A stretch of DNA of 64,000 nucleotides from Ruminococcus flavefaciens (GTDB taxonomy: Bacteria; Bacillota; Clostridia; Oscillospirales; Ruminococcaceae), in contig NZ_FNWV01000001.1 in the NCBI RefSeq assembly GCF_900108555.1, positions 448,973 through 512,972 on the forward strand, in the 5' to 3' direction. A model generated the notes under the pieces. It did not search any database and was not told the origin of the DNA. It worked only from the letters and a program-made list of their open reading frames with translations. The position numbers were made by a program, and so were the translations under genes. Every line of letters begins with the position of its first letter. The first letter of the stretch is position 1. Shown piece after piece: positions 42,064 through 50,790 of this stretch.

Positions 42064-42395
42064 TGTAGGGGCGGAGTAGATTGTAGGGGCGAGTGACCCT
42101 CGCCCGTAAATAATCCCCGAATGATGAATAGCCATGTGTAGGGGGCGATGCCCACATCGCCCTGTTCGGGTCTCGTTAGATTTCGTCGGGCTGATGTAGG
42201 CATCAGCCCCTACAGTGTGTCATTTGGAGTTTATGCGTAATTGGCTGACGCGCAATGCGCGTCCCTACAGTGCGCTCATTGTATTTATTGCATAAGGCTC
42301 GGGCTGTCGGGGACGCCAGCCCCTACAGGCTAACGGCTAATGGCTCGGGAGCCCGAGGGCGGGCTCCCCTACACTAACCACTATGCACTAAGAAC
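42064..42395. repeat. Array of six GTAG/CTAC-footed hairpins
   Basis: 42082-42106 and 42137-42162 start TGTAGGGG and pair GGCGA/TCGCC and GGGCGATG/CATCGCCC. 42188-42214, 42247-42269, 42301-42327 and 42347-42373 end in CCTACA and pair GGGCTGATG/CATCAGCCC, GACGCGC/GCGCGTC, GGGCTG/CAGCCC and GGGAGCCC/GGGCTCCC. A stem-less copy (TGTAGGGGCGG) lies at 42064. GGCTAACGGCTAATGG and CACTAACCACTATGC tandem stretches are interspersed. Stems differ; only the foot is constant. No gene between 41990 and 42640. Confidence 0.78.
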
Positions 42396-42466
42396 AAAAT
42401 GCGCTGTTCGTTTTTGTTGGATATGCACTGCTAATAGCTATGGAGCATAAAAATCGAAGTTTTTAC

Positions 42467-42495
42467 TTGATTATTATTTTCAGATGTGGTATAAT
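42467..42495 (+). promoter_or_regulatory. Promoter of the flavoenzyme-GtrA operon
   Basis: TTGATT at 42467-42472 and TATAAT at 42490-42495, 17 nt apart. Confidence 0.7.
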
Positions 42496-42509
42496 GTAAT
42501 TTATAGTAT

Positions 42510-42621
42510 CGGCTTTTTCAGCTGACTAAAGCATTAATAAGGGAAAAAGCCGCTTTCAGTGAGAGTTTCTGCAAACTTTTGCGTCTAAATTATGTAGTAT
42601 ATTTCGGAGTATCAGTCTCCG
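42510..42621 (+). promoter_or_regulatory. Structured 5' leader of the flavoenzyme-GtrA operon
   Basis: Between the promoter and the ATG at 42640 lies a leader of about 140 nt. It contains a perfect 10-bp inverted repeat CGGCTTTTTC/GAAAAAGCCG (about 42511-42553) and a small hairpin CGGAG/CTCCG (about 42605-42621) directly before the ribosome binding site AGAAAGGAAA. I do not recognise a riboswitch class. Confidence 0.45.
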
Positions 42622-42639
42622 CAGAAAGGAAATACAGGC

Positions 42640-44199
42640 ATGAAAAAAGTTATAATCATCGGTGCGGGACCTGCAGGTCTTACAGCCGCATATGAGCTTC
42701 TTAAAGACGGTTCGGGAGAGTACGAAGTTACTGTCCTCGAGGAAACAAACGCTATCGGAGGTATCTCCAAAACCGTAAATTACAAGGGCAACCGCATGGA
42801 CATGGGTGGTCACCGTTTCTTCTCAAAGATACCCGAGGTAAACGCATGGTGGAGCAATATGCTCCCTGTACAGGGTTCACCTTCATCTGACGATAAATAC
42901 CTCAAGAGACACGTAAACGTTGAGGCAGGCGGTCCCGATCCTCAGAAGGAAAACCGCGTAATGCTCAAGAGACACAGAGTTTCACGTATCCTCTTCAATG
43001 ACAAATTCTATGATTATCCTGTATCTCTCAAGCCTGAGACTATCAAGAACTTCGGCTTCTTCACAACTCTTAAAGTCGGTTTCAGCTATCTCAAAGCCGC
43101 TATACACAAGCGTCCCGAGAACAACCTTGAAAACTTCTACATCAACTGCTTCGGTAAGGAGCTCTACTCAATGTTCTTTGAGTATTACACCGAGAACCTC
43201 TGGGGCAGACATCCAAGCGAGATCGACGCTTCATGGGGTGCTCAGCGTACAAAGGGACTTTCTATCGTAGGCATCATCAAGGACTTCTTCGGCAAGCTCT
43301 TCAAGGTAAAGAACCGTAAGGTAAATACCTCACTTATCGAGGAATTCAAGTATCCTAAGCTCGGTCCGGGACAGCTCTGGGAAGTTACTGCCGACGAGGT
43401 AAAGAAGCTGGGCGGTACTATCATCATGGAAGCAGGAGTTAAGAAGCTCCACAAGGACGCAAACAACATCCTTACAGGTGTTACTTACGTCAAGGACGGT
43501 CAGGAGATCACTCTCGAAGGCGACTGCGTTATCTCATCTATGCCTGTCAAGGACCTTGTTGCAGGTATGAACGATGTTCCCGAAGATGCAGCACGTATCG
43601 CAGCAGGGCTCCCATACCGTGACTATATGACACTCGGTGTTCTCGTTCCGAAGCTCAAGCTCAAGAACAAGACTAATATGAAAACAGTGGGCAATATCGT
43701 GCCGGACTGCTGGGTATACGTTCAGGACAGACGTGTAAAAATGGGACGTTTCCAGATCTACAACAACTGGTCACCTTACATGGTAAAGGACCTCGGTCAT
43801 ACTGTATGGGTAGGTCTTGAATACTTCGTAACAGAGGGCGACAAATTCTGGAACATGACTGAAGAGCAGTTCTCTGATTTCTGCGTAAAGGAAATGGTAA
43901 AGCTCGGTCTTATCGACAGCGCAGACGAGGTTATCGACACACATATGGAAAAGGTAAAGAAGGCTTATCCTGCTTACTTCGACACATACGAGGAAATGGA
44001 CAAGCTCATCAGCTACCTCGATACTATCCCGAACCTCTACTGTGTAGGACGTAACGGTCAGCACAGATACAACAATATCGACCACTCTATGGTTACTTCA
44101 TTCGAGGCTGTAAAGGCTATCAAGAGCGGCAGCACAGACAAGACTGCTATCTGGAACGTCAATACAGAAAAGGAATACCACGAGGAGAAGCAGAAGTAA
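42640..44199 (+). CDS. FAD-dependent oxidoreductase, UDP-galactopyranose mutase-like
   Basis: 519 residues. The N-terminal dinucleotide-binding motif is [17 protein letters not shown], followed by [15 protein letters not shown] and [11 protein letters not shown], as in the UDP-galactopyranose mutase/protoporphyrinogen oxidase superfamily. The C-terminal FAD segment [20 protein letters not shown] also fits. The next two genes encode a GtrA-type flippase and a polytopic membrane protein, so a role in making or modifying a lipid-linked sugar for the envelope is plausible. This is inference; the exact reaction is unknown. Confidence 0.85.
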   Translation: MKKVIIIGAGPAGLTAAYELLKDGSGEYEVTVLEETNAIGGISKTVNYKGNRMDMGGHRFFSKIPEVNAWWSNMLPVQGSPSSDDKYLKRHVNVEAGGPDPQKENRVMLKRHRVSRILFNDKFYDYPVSLKPETIKNFGFFTTLKVGFSYLKAAIHKRPENNLENFYINCFGKELYSMFFEYYTENLWGRHPSEIDASWGAQRTKGLSIVGIIKDFFGKLFKVKNRKVNTSLIEEFKYPKLGPGQLWEVTADEVKKLGGTIIMEAGVKKLHKDANNILTGVTYVKDGQEITLEGDCVISSMPVKDLVAGMNDVPEDAARIAAGLPYRDYMTLGVLVPKLKLKNKTNMKTVGNIVPDCWVYVQDRRVKMGRFQIYNNWSPYMVKDLGHTVWVGLEYFVTEGDKFWNMTEEQFSDFCVKEMVKLGLIDSADEVIDTHMEKVKKAYPAYFDTYEEMDKLISYLDTIPNLYCVGRNGQHRYNNIDHSMVTSFEAVKAIKSGSTDKTAIWNVNTEKEYHEEKQK

Positions 44200-44681
44200 T
44201 GGACGAGATAAAGCAGATATTCCGCGATAAGCAGTTCAAAAAGCTGTTTGTCGGCGATACGGACAATACTCTGATACAGTTTTTCCGCTATCTTTTCGTC
44301 GGCGGACTGGCTTTCGTCGTAGATTTTGCATTGTCATACATTCTGTTCAGATTTGCTTTCGGCGAGCAGAAGGAATACGGCTGGGTAGCCAATTCCCTTT
44401 CGTTCATCGCAGGTCTTGCAGTAAACTATCTCATAAGCACCTTATGGATATTCAAGAATTCAAAGGTCGAGAACAAGCTTGTGGAGTTTCTGAGCTTCGC
44501 AGCTATCGGTGTTGTCGGACTTCTCATCACTATCGGCATCACAAAGCTTTTCGAGGTATGGATCGGCGATAAGACGAGCCTCTTCCAGATCATAGCAAAG
44601 GTAGTTTCAACAGCAGTTTCGTTCCTCTGGAATTTCTTCGCAAGAAAGATACTGCTCTATACCAAAAAAGATAATAAATAA
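44199..44681 (+). CDS. GtrA-family membrane protein
   Basis: 160 residues with four hydrophobic helices, two on each half, and the family pattern FFRYLFVGGLAFVVDFALSY then GLAVNYLISTLWIFKNS and a C-terminal FLWNFFARKILLY. GtrA-type proteins are thought to flip polyprenyl-phosphate sugars across the membrane. Its ATG overlaps the stop of the flavoenzyme gene by one base (TAATG), so they are translationally coupled. Confidence 0.92.
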   Translation: MDEIKQIFRDKQFKKLFVGDTDNTLIQFFRYLFVGGLAFVVDFALSYILFRFAFGEQKEYGWVANSLSFIAGLAVNYLISTLWIFKNSKVENKLVEFLSFAAIGVVGLLITIGITKLFEVWIGDKTSLFQIIAKVVSTAVSFLWNFFARKILLYTKKDNK

Positions 44682-44729
44682 CAGTTCGGGCAGCTTATGC
44701 TGCCCGTTCACGTATTGTGAGGTAATACA

Positions 44730-46622
44730 ATGGATAAAGAGATCGAGACAACACTTCCCGATACCGATGATACCGCAGCAGCTGAGATACCCGTGGCCGA
44801 AACTGCCGATATGACAGAAGTACAGCCTGAAATCACAGAAAATGTCATTGACCTTACTGAGGAAGCAGTCCCACCTGCCGATGACGTTCCCACAGAAGCT
44901 CCTGCTGAAAATCAAGCTGCCGTTTCTGATACGATTACAGAAGATACTGCTGAGAAAAAGCATAAGAAGAAAAAGCTCCTTGCGGATACCCTGCTCTTTG
45001 CATCAACATTTTTTGTATTCGTATGCGCTGTTATGGCAGCCGTATATTATATAGTTTTCGCAGCAAGATATGAATTCCACGCAGACTGTACCGACACTAT
45101 ACTGTGGGCAAACGCCTCTGTGGAAAGCGGAAAGCTTTACGATCCCAGCTTCACTTACGCCTGCTTCCTGCCCTTCAGCACAAGTACTCTTATGATACCG
45201 CTGATAAAGATATTCGGCTTATGCATGACCGCTCATGTAGGCGGTATGCTTTGCTTTTTCATTCTCCTTACCTTCTTTATGCTGCTTATGATGAGAGAGA
45301 TAACAGGCAGCACTCCCGCAGGCTTTATGGGTACGGCAATTTTCCTCTCCATTACCCTTGCAACGCCAAAGCTGAGAGAGATATTCTGGGGACATACTAT
45401 CTACTATTCTCTCGGCATACTCTTCCTTGTTATAGGAGCTTTTCTCTATTCAAGGCTCTTGTCTGTTGGAAGCATGGAGTTCAAACTGAAAAAAGAGGGC
45501 AAAAACGCAAAAGGTGCTTCACTGCACAAGCTGCTCATATTCCTGTGTCTGTGTGTATTCATGCTGCTTACGGGAATGGACGGCATAACAGGCTTTACTC
45601 TGTTCGCACTCCCCTTTGCAGGTGCAATATTCATTGAACAGTTCATCAACAAGAAATACAGCATTTTAAGCGGCAGGACAGCTCTTGTTACTTTCCGTGC
45701 CCTTGTTTTCATCATAATGGCAGTTGTGGGTAATCTCATAAACAACCTGCTTCTCGGAAACCTACAGGCACGTTATCAGGACGCAAACTCGGAGTTTTCG
45801 GAAATGAGCTCATGGACAGCCCATGTTCAGAAGCTGCCCCTTGCATGGCTGAGACTGCTGGGCGTTGAGGATATGCCCGATATTATGTTCACGGATAAAC
45901 AGGGTATCCCCAACATTATATATATCATCTCCGCTCTTATGCTGACTGTGCTCCCTATCGCCGCTACTTTCTGCTATAAAAAATACGGCAGTGACCGCAA
46001 AGGCAGAATGATGCGCATATGGGTATGGATGCACTGGGCTGTGACAGCTGTAGTGCTTATGGGCTATATATGCGGAGTCCTTGCTGTTGCAGACTGGAGA
46101 CTCACTCCAGTGGTAGGTACTTCCCTTATCCTGAGCATACTGTTCGTATGCCGGGCTGTCTCTGCAAAGGCTGACTGTTCAAGGTTAGTATCACTGCTCA
46201 TTATACCTGTATTCGCCGCAGGCACTCTCAGCGTGTCAAATGTTATGAAGATGCCAAAGGACGGCTACAAGCAGAACACATGGTACCAGCTCTCGGGCTA
46301 TCTGTACGACCACGGTCTGACAAAGGGCTATTCATCTTTCTGGAACGCAAACTCAGTTACCCTTATATCAGGCGGAAAAGTAAAGGTAAGCGATGTATAC
46401 ATCGACGAAACAGGCGTGTCAAGGCGCAGATATCAGTCATCAACAAAATGGTATGAGGACGATCCCTTACAGCAGAAGTACTTCTTGATACTTGAGGGAA
46501 GAGAAAGAAACGATTTCATGTCGTCCGAAGCCTATAAAAACGATATTCCGCAGTATTCATTCGTTACCGAGATCAACTCCACAAAATACACGATACTGGT
46601 CTACGATCACAACATAGTATAA
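44730..46622 (+). CDS. Polytopic membrane protein, possibly a GT-C-type glycosyltransferase
   Basis: 630 residues. The first 85 residues are acidic and Thr/Ala/Pro-rich, likely cytosolic and disordered, ending in a KHKKKK stop. About ten to eleven hydrophobic helices follow from 86 to 520, with an extracytoplasmic C-terminal domain. The first loop FHADCTDTILWANASVESGKL has acidic residues in the place where GT-C enzymes carry their catalytic Asp. It follows GtrA by 48 nt in the same operon. That context suggests transfer of a lipid-linked sugar outside the membrane, but no family was clearly recognised. Confidence 0.7.
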   Translation: MDKEIETTLPDTDDTAAAEIPVAETADMTEVQPEITENVIDLTEEAVPPADDVPTEAPAENQAAVSDTITEDTAEKKHKKKKLLADTLLFASTFFVFVCAVMAAVYYIVFAARYEFHADCTDTILWANASVESGKLYDPSFTYACFLPFSTSTLMIPLIKIFGLCMTAHVGGMLCFFILLTFFMLLMMREITGSTPAGFMGTAIFLSITLATPKLREIFWGHTIYYSLGILFLVIGAFLYSRLLSVGSMEFKLKKEGKNAKGASLHKLLIFLCLCVFMLLTGMDGITGFTLFALPFAGAIFIEQFINKKYSILSGRTALVTFRALVFIIMAVVGNLINNLLLGNLQARYQDANSEFSEMSSWTAHVQKLPLAWLRLLGVEDMPDIMFTDKQGIPNIIYIISALMLTVLPIAATFCYKKYGSDRKGRMMRIWVWMHWAVTAVVLMGYICGVLAVADWRLTPVVGTSLILSILFVCRAVSAKADCSRLVSLLIIPVFAAGTLSVSNVMKMPKDGYKQNTWYQLSGYLYDHGLTKGYSSFWNANSVTLISGGKVKVSDVYIDETGVSRRRYQSSTKWYEDDPLQQKYFLILEGRERNDFMSSEAYKNDIPQYSFVTEINSTKYTILVYDHNIV

Positions 46623-46627
46623 AAATA

Positions 46628-46662
46628 AAGGACACTTGAGGTAAGCCCCAAAGTGTCCTTTT
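46628..46662. terminator. Terminator between convergent genes
   Basis: AAGGACACTT pairs perfectly with AAGTGTCCTT around a 13-nt loop. Confidence 0.88.
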
Positions 46663-46683
46663 GTTTGTAATGATATACTGATA

Positions 46684-46884
46684 TTATTCAGCAAGCTTCT
46701 GATTGATAGCGTTTACAAGCTCGTCAGCGTTTACGCCGTGTACCATTGCAGCTTCTTCGATAGTCTCGCCCTGAGATGCAGGACATCCGAGGCAGTGCAT
46801 ACCGATGCTGAAAAGAATTGGTGATACGTCTGTATCAAGCTGGAGAAGTTCGCCGATCTTTGTATCCTTAGTAACCTGTGCCAT
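46684..46884 (-). CDS. DUF1858 small redox-disulfide-like protein
   Basis: 66 residues from the ATG at 46884, with ACGGAGG upstream. The sequence follows the DUF1858 pattern: TKDTKIGELLQLD, then SPILFSIGMHCLGCPASQGETIEEAA, where the CLGC pair is conserved. Members occur in anaerobes, often near hybrid-cluster or nitrosative-stress proteins, and as the N-terminal part of ScdA-type iron-sulfur repair proteins. The CxxC may be redox-active or bind a metal. It is read from a promoter interleaved with that of the divergent TetR gene. Confidence 0.87.
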   Translation of the reverse strand: MAQVTKDTKIGELLQLDTDVSPILFSIGMHCLGCPASQGETIEEAAMVHGVNADELVNAINQKLAE

Positions 46885-46918
46885 AGTTTTGACCTCCGTA
46901 AAATTCACTTAAAGGGGC

Positions 46919-46974
46919 TTGACAAATGTCCACTCCTTTGTTATAATATTATCATACTCTTTGACATTTGTCAA
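46919..46974. promoter_or_regulatory. Interleaved divergent promoters with 12-bp inverted repeat
   Basis: Plus strand: TTGACA at 46919-46924 and TATAAT at 46942-46947 (17 nt), for the TetR gene. Minus strand: TTGACA at 46974-46969 and TAATAT at 46951-46946 (17 nt), for the DUF1858 gene. The -10 boxes overlap. TTGACAAATGTC and its exact complement form a dyad at 46919-46930 and 46963-46974 that covers both -35 boxes, a likely operator of the TetR protein. Confidence 0.82.
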
Positions 46975-47014
46975 TGAGCTTCACTAAACTTTTACAAAGC
47001 GAGGTAGTTTGTCA

Positions 47015-47578
47015 ATGTATCAGGGCAGCAATAAATCAGCTTTACTTTCACAAAAGCTTATTTCCGAAGCACTTTTAAAACTTCTTGAAGAAAAGTCTTT
47101 CAATGACATAAGCGTAAGCGACCTTTGCCGTGAAGCTCAGGTATCACGCCAGACATTCTATTCTCTTTTCGGTACGAAGGAAAACGTAATATTATACGAA
47201 CTCAGCCATAACTGCTGCTTTCTTCCCGAAGAAAATGCAACTTCATGTCATTCCGCTATATTCCGCAGCTTTTGTGAGGGCTACAGCCGTTATATCGTGG
47301 ATAAACGCCACATAATATCACTGCTCGTACGCAACGACATGATACATTTCCTCTACGATGTGCAGTACAAGTCGCTCATGGACTGTAAATACTTCATCAG
47401 CGATGTAGCCGATGAAAAAAGAGTATTCATAGTCGATTTCATAGCCAGCGGCATGAACAGCATCGCAAAGAACTACATACTCACAGGTGCAAAAACCGAT
47501 GTGGACTTCCTCAAAAAGCTTATGTTCAGCCTCTACGGCGGACTTTACTTCAAAAACGCCAGCAACGAAACAGCATGA
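47015..47578 (+). CDS. TetR-family transcriptional regulator
   Basis: 187 residues. The N-terminal helix-turn-helix covers about residues 12-58: EALLKLLEEKSFNDISVSDLCREAQVSRQTFYSLFGTKE. The ligand domain is unspecific in sequence (DhaS-type, with C-terminal TetR_C-like helices). The ATG at 47015 is preferred over TTG at 47009. It is divergent from the DUF1858 gene and convergent with the M13/ABC operon, so it may control either. The inverted repeat in its own promoter suggests autorepression. Confidence 0.87.
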   Translation: MYQGSNKSALLSQKLISEALLKLLEEKSFNDISVSDLCREAQVSRQTFYSLFGTKENVILYELSHNCCFLPEENATSCHSAIFRSFCEGYSRYIVDKRHIISLLVRNDMIHFLYDVQYKSLMDCKYFISDVADEKRVFIVDFIASGMNSIAKNYILTGAKTDVDFLKKLMFSLYGGLYFKNASNETA

Positions 47579-47579
47579 A

Positions 47580-47605
47580 AAAAGGGACTTTTTTAAGTCC
47601 CTTTT
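47580..47605. terminator. Bidirectional terminator after TetR and ABC ATPase genes
   Basis: AAAAGGGACTT pairs with AAGTCCCTTTT around a 4-nt loop. Confidence 0.88.
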
Positions 47606-47609
47606 CTTA

Positions 47610-48305
47610 TTATACAGTCTGCTCTGTATTTTGGATATTTGTCATACCGTTTACGAGCTCTACAACTCTGTCGCCGTAAGCTGCACACTTATGGGAATGA
47701 GTTACCTGTAGTATAGTTATTCCCTTTTCCTTGTTTATTTTCGAGAATAAATTCATTATCTCAGCACCTGCTACCGTATCAAGGTTTCCAGTCGGCTCGT
47801 CGGCAAGTATTATCTCTGGATTTCCGATGACTGCCCTTGCGATGGCAACACGCTGCTGCTGACCACCCGAGAGCTGTGCAGGCTTTGCCTTGCGCTTCTC
47901 AGTAAGACCTGTTATTTTCAGTATCTCGTCAAGCTGAGCCTTCATCTCAGACTTGCTCTTTCCCTTTACGCTTGACGGAAGCAGGATATTATCCTCAACG
48001 TTAAGGTTCTGCACAAGATTGTAGAACTGGAAGATAAAGCCTATCTTTTCAAGTCTCAGCTTTGACATCTCCTTTTCCTTCATCTTTGAGATATCATTTC
48101 CGCATATGGAGATACTTCCTTCAAACCTTCTGTCAAGTCCGCCGATAAGGTACAGGAGCGTAGATTTACCGCTTCCCGAAGCTCCCATAAGAGACACGAA
48201 CTCACCCTTTTCAACGTTCAGAGTAGCTCCCGAAAGCACCTTTGTCAGCGACTCGCCTTTTCCGAATGTTTTATATACATTGTTAACTTCTATAAGATTA
48301 GCCAT
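47610..48305 (-). CDS. ABC transporter ATPase, MacB/LolD-type
   Basis: 231 residues. Walker A GASGSGKST near residue 40, Q-loop [15 protein letters not shown], signature [15 protein letters not shown] near 138, Walker B ILADEPTGNLD near 160, switch His in VTHSH. It works with the FtsX permease encoded 13 nt upstream and is the third gene of the M13-permease-ATPase operon. It resembles the ATPase at 32098, but the two operons are not duplicates, since the permeases differ in layout. Confidence 0.92.
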   Translation of the reverse strand: MANLIEVNNVYKTFGKGESLTKVLSGATLNVEKGEFVSLMGASGSGKSTLLYLIGGLDRRFEGSISICGNDISKMKEKEMSKLRLEKIGFIFQFYNLVQNLNVEDNILLPSSVKGKSKSEMKAQLDEILKITGLTEKRKAKPAQLSGGQQQRVAIARAVIGNPEIILADEPTGNLDTVAGAEIMNLFSKINKEKGITILQVTHSHKCAAYGDRVVELVNGMTNIQNTEQTV

Positions 48306-48318
48306 TATACATTCTCCT

Positions 48319-50787
48319 TTATTCGTATTTGAGCTGTGAAACTATATCCATTTTCCTGAGTGCTCTTATCGGGAAGAGTGAAACAAGTGTAAAGACTGCA
48401 CACAGGATAAGTGCATACTTGATGCAGGCAGCTACGGATATCTCAAGAGGTATGAACATCTCAAGCTGCTCCATGATACCCATGAATATATGTGACATGA
48501 ATATTCCTATGGGGACTGCTGCAACAAGTGCGATAAACGCAGCAATAAAGCTTTCCATAAGGAACATCTTTGACAGCTTCTTACGAGGCATTGCTACAGA
48601 AGTCATTACCGCACATTCACGCTTACGTCCTTCAAGTCCTATGAGCTGGTTGCTGACTACACCGATAAAGGTAAGACCTATACCGATACAGATAAGAAGC
48701 GTCAGTATCATATTCAGCGATGCACGTTCAGTAGCAAGATACTGATCGAATTCCTCGTGAGTATATATCTCGTTTATATAATCGGCAGAATGATCCTTTA
48801 TGGTATCCTTTAACGCCTTTGCGTCATTTCCTGTAACAATGAGGTTTGACGGATGATCACCGAAAAGCTCCTTATAGTGCTTCTCAGAGATGACTACGCT
48901 CGTTCCCGAGCCTGCATAGTAATCGTATTCTATCTTTCCTGCTATCTTCAGCTCTTCCTCAACAGGGAGATATCCGTCCGAATTGAAGTTTATTTTTATC
49001 GTATCGCCTGTTTTGAGCCCATACTTTTTCATAAGCACCTTGTCGAGCAATACTTCTCCGTCGCCGACACTTTCAGGATCTTCCGAAAAAGCATCAAGCA
49101 GCTCATATCCGCCGTCACGCCAGCCATATACGGCTATCTGAGTCTCTTTCTCATCATCGTTTATCTTTGCGTTGTCCCATGTCATGTAGACAAGCTCTGA
49201 TCTGTCAACGCCGTCAAGGTCCTTGACGTATGAAAGGTATGAAGCTTTTGAACCTCCTATCATCGCTATAACATCGCTCTTGAAAACACTGTGGTTATAC
49301 ACAGCAGAAATAGAATTTGTAAATATATAAATGACCATTGCAAGTGATGCTGCTGTTACACAGAGAACAGAGCTTCCGACTGTACATTTCTTCGCACCTG
49401 CTTCAACAGCTGCAAGTCTTGCAATAGGAAAACCGAACTTCTCAAAAAGCTTTTCCAGCAGCCTTGCCGCAAAACGGTAAATGTAATTGTAAAGCAGTCC
49501 TACTGCGGCGATGAAGCACACAAAGCATATCATACCGCCCCAGAAATGATCCTTGAAGAAGTACGCTGCGGCAGATACTGCAAGCAAGCCAAATCCTATG
49601 TATGTACCTGTTCTGCTTGGACGATACTCAGTATCCTTTGTATCAAAGATGATATCACGGATAGGTGTCTTTACTGCCTTTATTACTTCCTTTATGGGGC
49701 AGAGACACTCTACTATCATTGCACCGAGAATAACGCCGATAATGACTAAAAGCTTTGCCTTTGGCACATCGGGGTGTATCGTATCCTCTCCGTTTGAACT
49801 GAAAGTGAACATGGAGTCAAAGAACGGCTGTTTTGAATATGAATAAAGCACGACACCGATCACACTGCCGATAAGTCCGTAGAGGATATTCTCGAAAAGG
49901 AGAGCGATCGTAGTGATGCGCGAGGATATTCCGAGACTTCGGAAAGTACCGACTACCGACATCTTGTCAACGATCATACGCTCGCAGACGGAAACTGTTA
50001 CGAATATTACAAGGAGCATACAGATAGCAAAGAGAACAAGGAACATTCTTGTTATAGAGCCTATCTGCTCGTTGAGCTCTTCATTGTCGAAGAAGTTATC
50101 AACTTCAGCTGTAGGGTACTTTTTCTTGAAGAAATCCTCTGCTTCCTTTACCTCCGAATCCTTTTTCACATCGACGAAAGCCATCATTATCTCTGGCTCA
50201 TCAGCTATTACAAGGTCTTTCATGTCATCAAGACTGATAGCTACCCTGTTGGCAACATCAAAGATACCCTGCTTCTTTTCAACACTGCTTACAGTGAACT
50301 CTACAGGTATATCCCTTTCACCGTGAAGAACTATCTTATCGCCCTTTTTGTAGCCGTATTCCTTGGAAAATTCCTCGGAGATAGCAGCCTTTTTGCCGCC
50401 GAGATCAAGAGTATCCTTGACAAGCTTCATCTTCTTTGCCTGATCTGCGTCGATAGCAAATATATTTACCTGCTTACGGCGGACATAGGATATATCCATA
50501 TCAAGATGTCTGTCAAAATAACAGCTGCCGCCGCTGAGATACATGATATCACATTCGGGAGCTCCGTCAGCAAAGCCTTCCTCGATAGGAGACTTTGTTG
50601 ATATCATAATGTCGGTATTGCCTGCCATATTGGCAAACATACTCTTTACCATTTTATCAAGTGAGCCGCTCATGTCAAAACAGAGCATAGCCGTAAAGCT
50701 GCACACTGCGATACAGATCAGAAGCAGGATAGTTCTGAGCTTATGTGCCCATATATTCTTTAATGTATGTTTAAATATCAGTCTCAT
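48319..50787 (-). CDS. ABC transporter permease with two FtsX domains
   Basis: 822 residues. An N-terminal helix and extracytoplasmic MacB-like domain (1-235), a first FtsX domain with three helices (about 240-360), a two-helix pair near 400-440, a second extracytoplasmic domain and a final FtsX domain (about 690-815). This is the ten-helix BceB-like or LolCE-like layout of Gram-positive exporters. It starts 4 nt after the M13 peptidase gene. Substrate unknown; a peptide or lipoprotein is most plausible with a surface peptidase in the same operon. Confidence 0.88.
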   Translation of the reverse strand: MRLIFKHTLKNIWAHKLRTILLLICIAVCSFTAMLCFDMSGSLDKMVKSMFANMAGNTDIMISTKSPIEEGFADGAPECDIMYLSGGSCYFDRHLDMDISYVRRKQVNIFAIDADQAKKMKLVKDTLDLGGKKAAISEEFSKEYGYKKGDKIVLHGERDIPVEFTVSSVEKKQGIFDVANRVAISLDDMKDLVIADEPEIMMAFVDVKKDSEVKEAEDFFKKKYPTAEVDNFFDNEELNEQIGSITRMFLVLFAICMLLVIFVTVSVCERMIVDKMSVVGTFRSLGISSRITTIALLFENILYGLIGSVIGVVLYSYSKQPFFDSMFTFSSNGEDTIHPDVPKAKLLVIIGVILGAMIVECLCPIKEVIKAVKTPIRDIIFDTKDTEYRPSRTGTYIGFGLLAVSAAAYFFKDHFWGGMICFVCFIAAVGLLYNYIYRFAARLLEKLFEKFGFPIARLAAVEAGAKKCTVGSSVLCVTAASLAMVIYIFTNSISAVYNHSVFKSDVIAMIGGSKASYLSYVKDLDGVDRSELVYMTWDNAKINDDEKETQIAVYGWRDGGYELLDAFSEDPESVGDGEVLLDKVLMKKYGLKTGDTIKINFNSDGYLPVEEELKIAGKIEYDYYAGSGTSVVISEKHYKELFGDHPSNLIVTGNDAKALKDTIKDHSADYINEIYTHEEFDQYLATERASLNMILTLLICIGIGLTFIGVVSNQLIGLEGRKRECAVMTSVAMPRKKLSKMFLMESFIAAFIALVAAVPIGIFMSHIFMGIMEQLEMFIPLEISVAACIKYALILCAVFTLVSLFPIRALRKMDIVSQLKYE

Positions 50788-50790
50788 CGC

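Noticed and set aside
42064..42395. Hairpin array considered as rho-independent terminators
   Set aside because: The stems are followed by CTACA or preceded by TGTAG rather than by T-runs, and six in a row exceed any terminator need.
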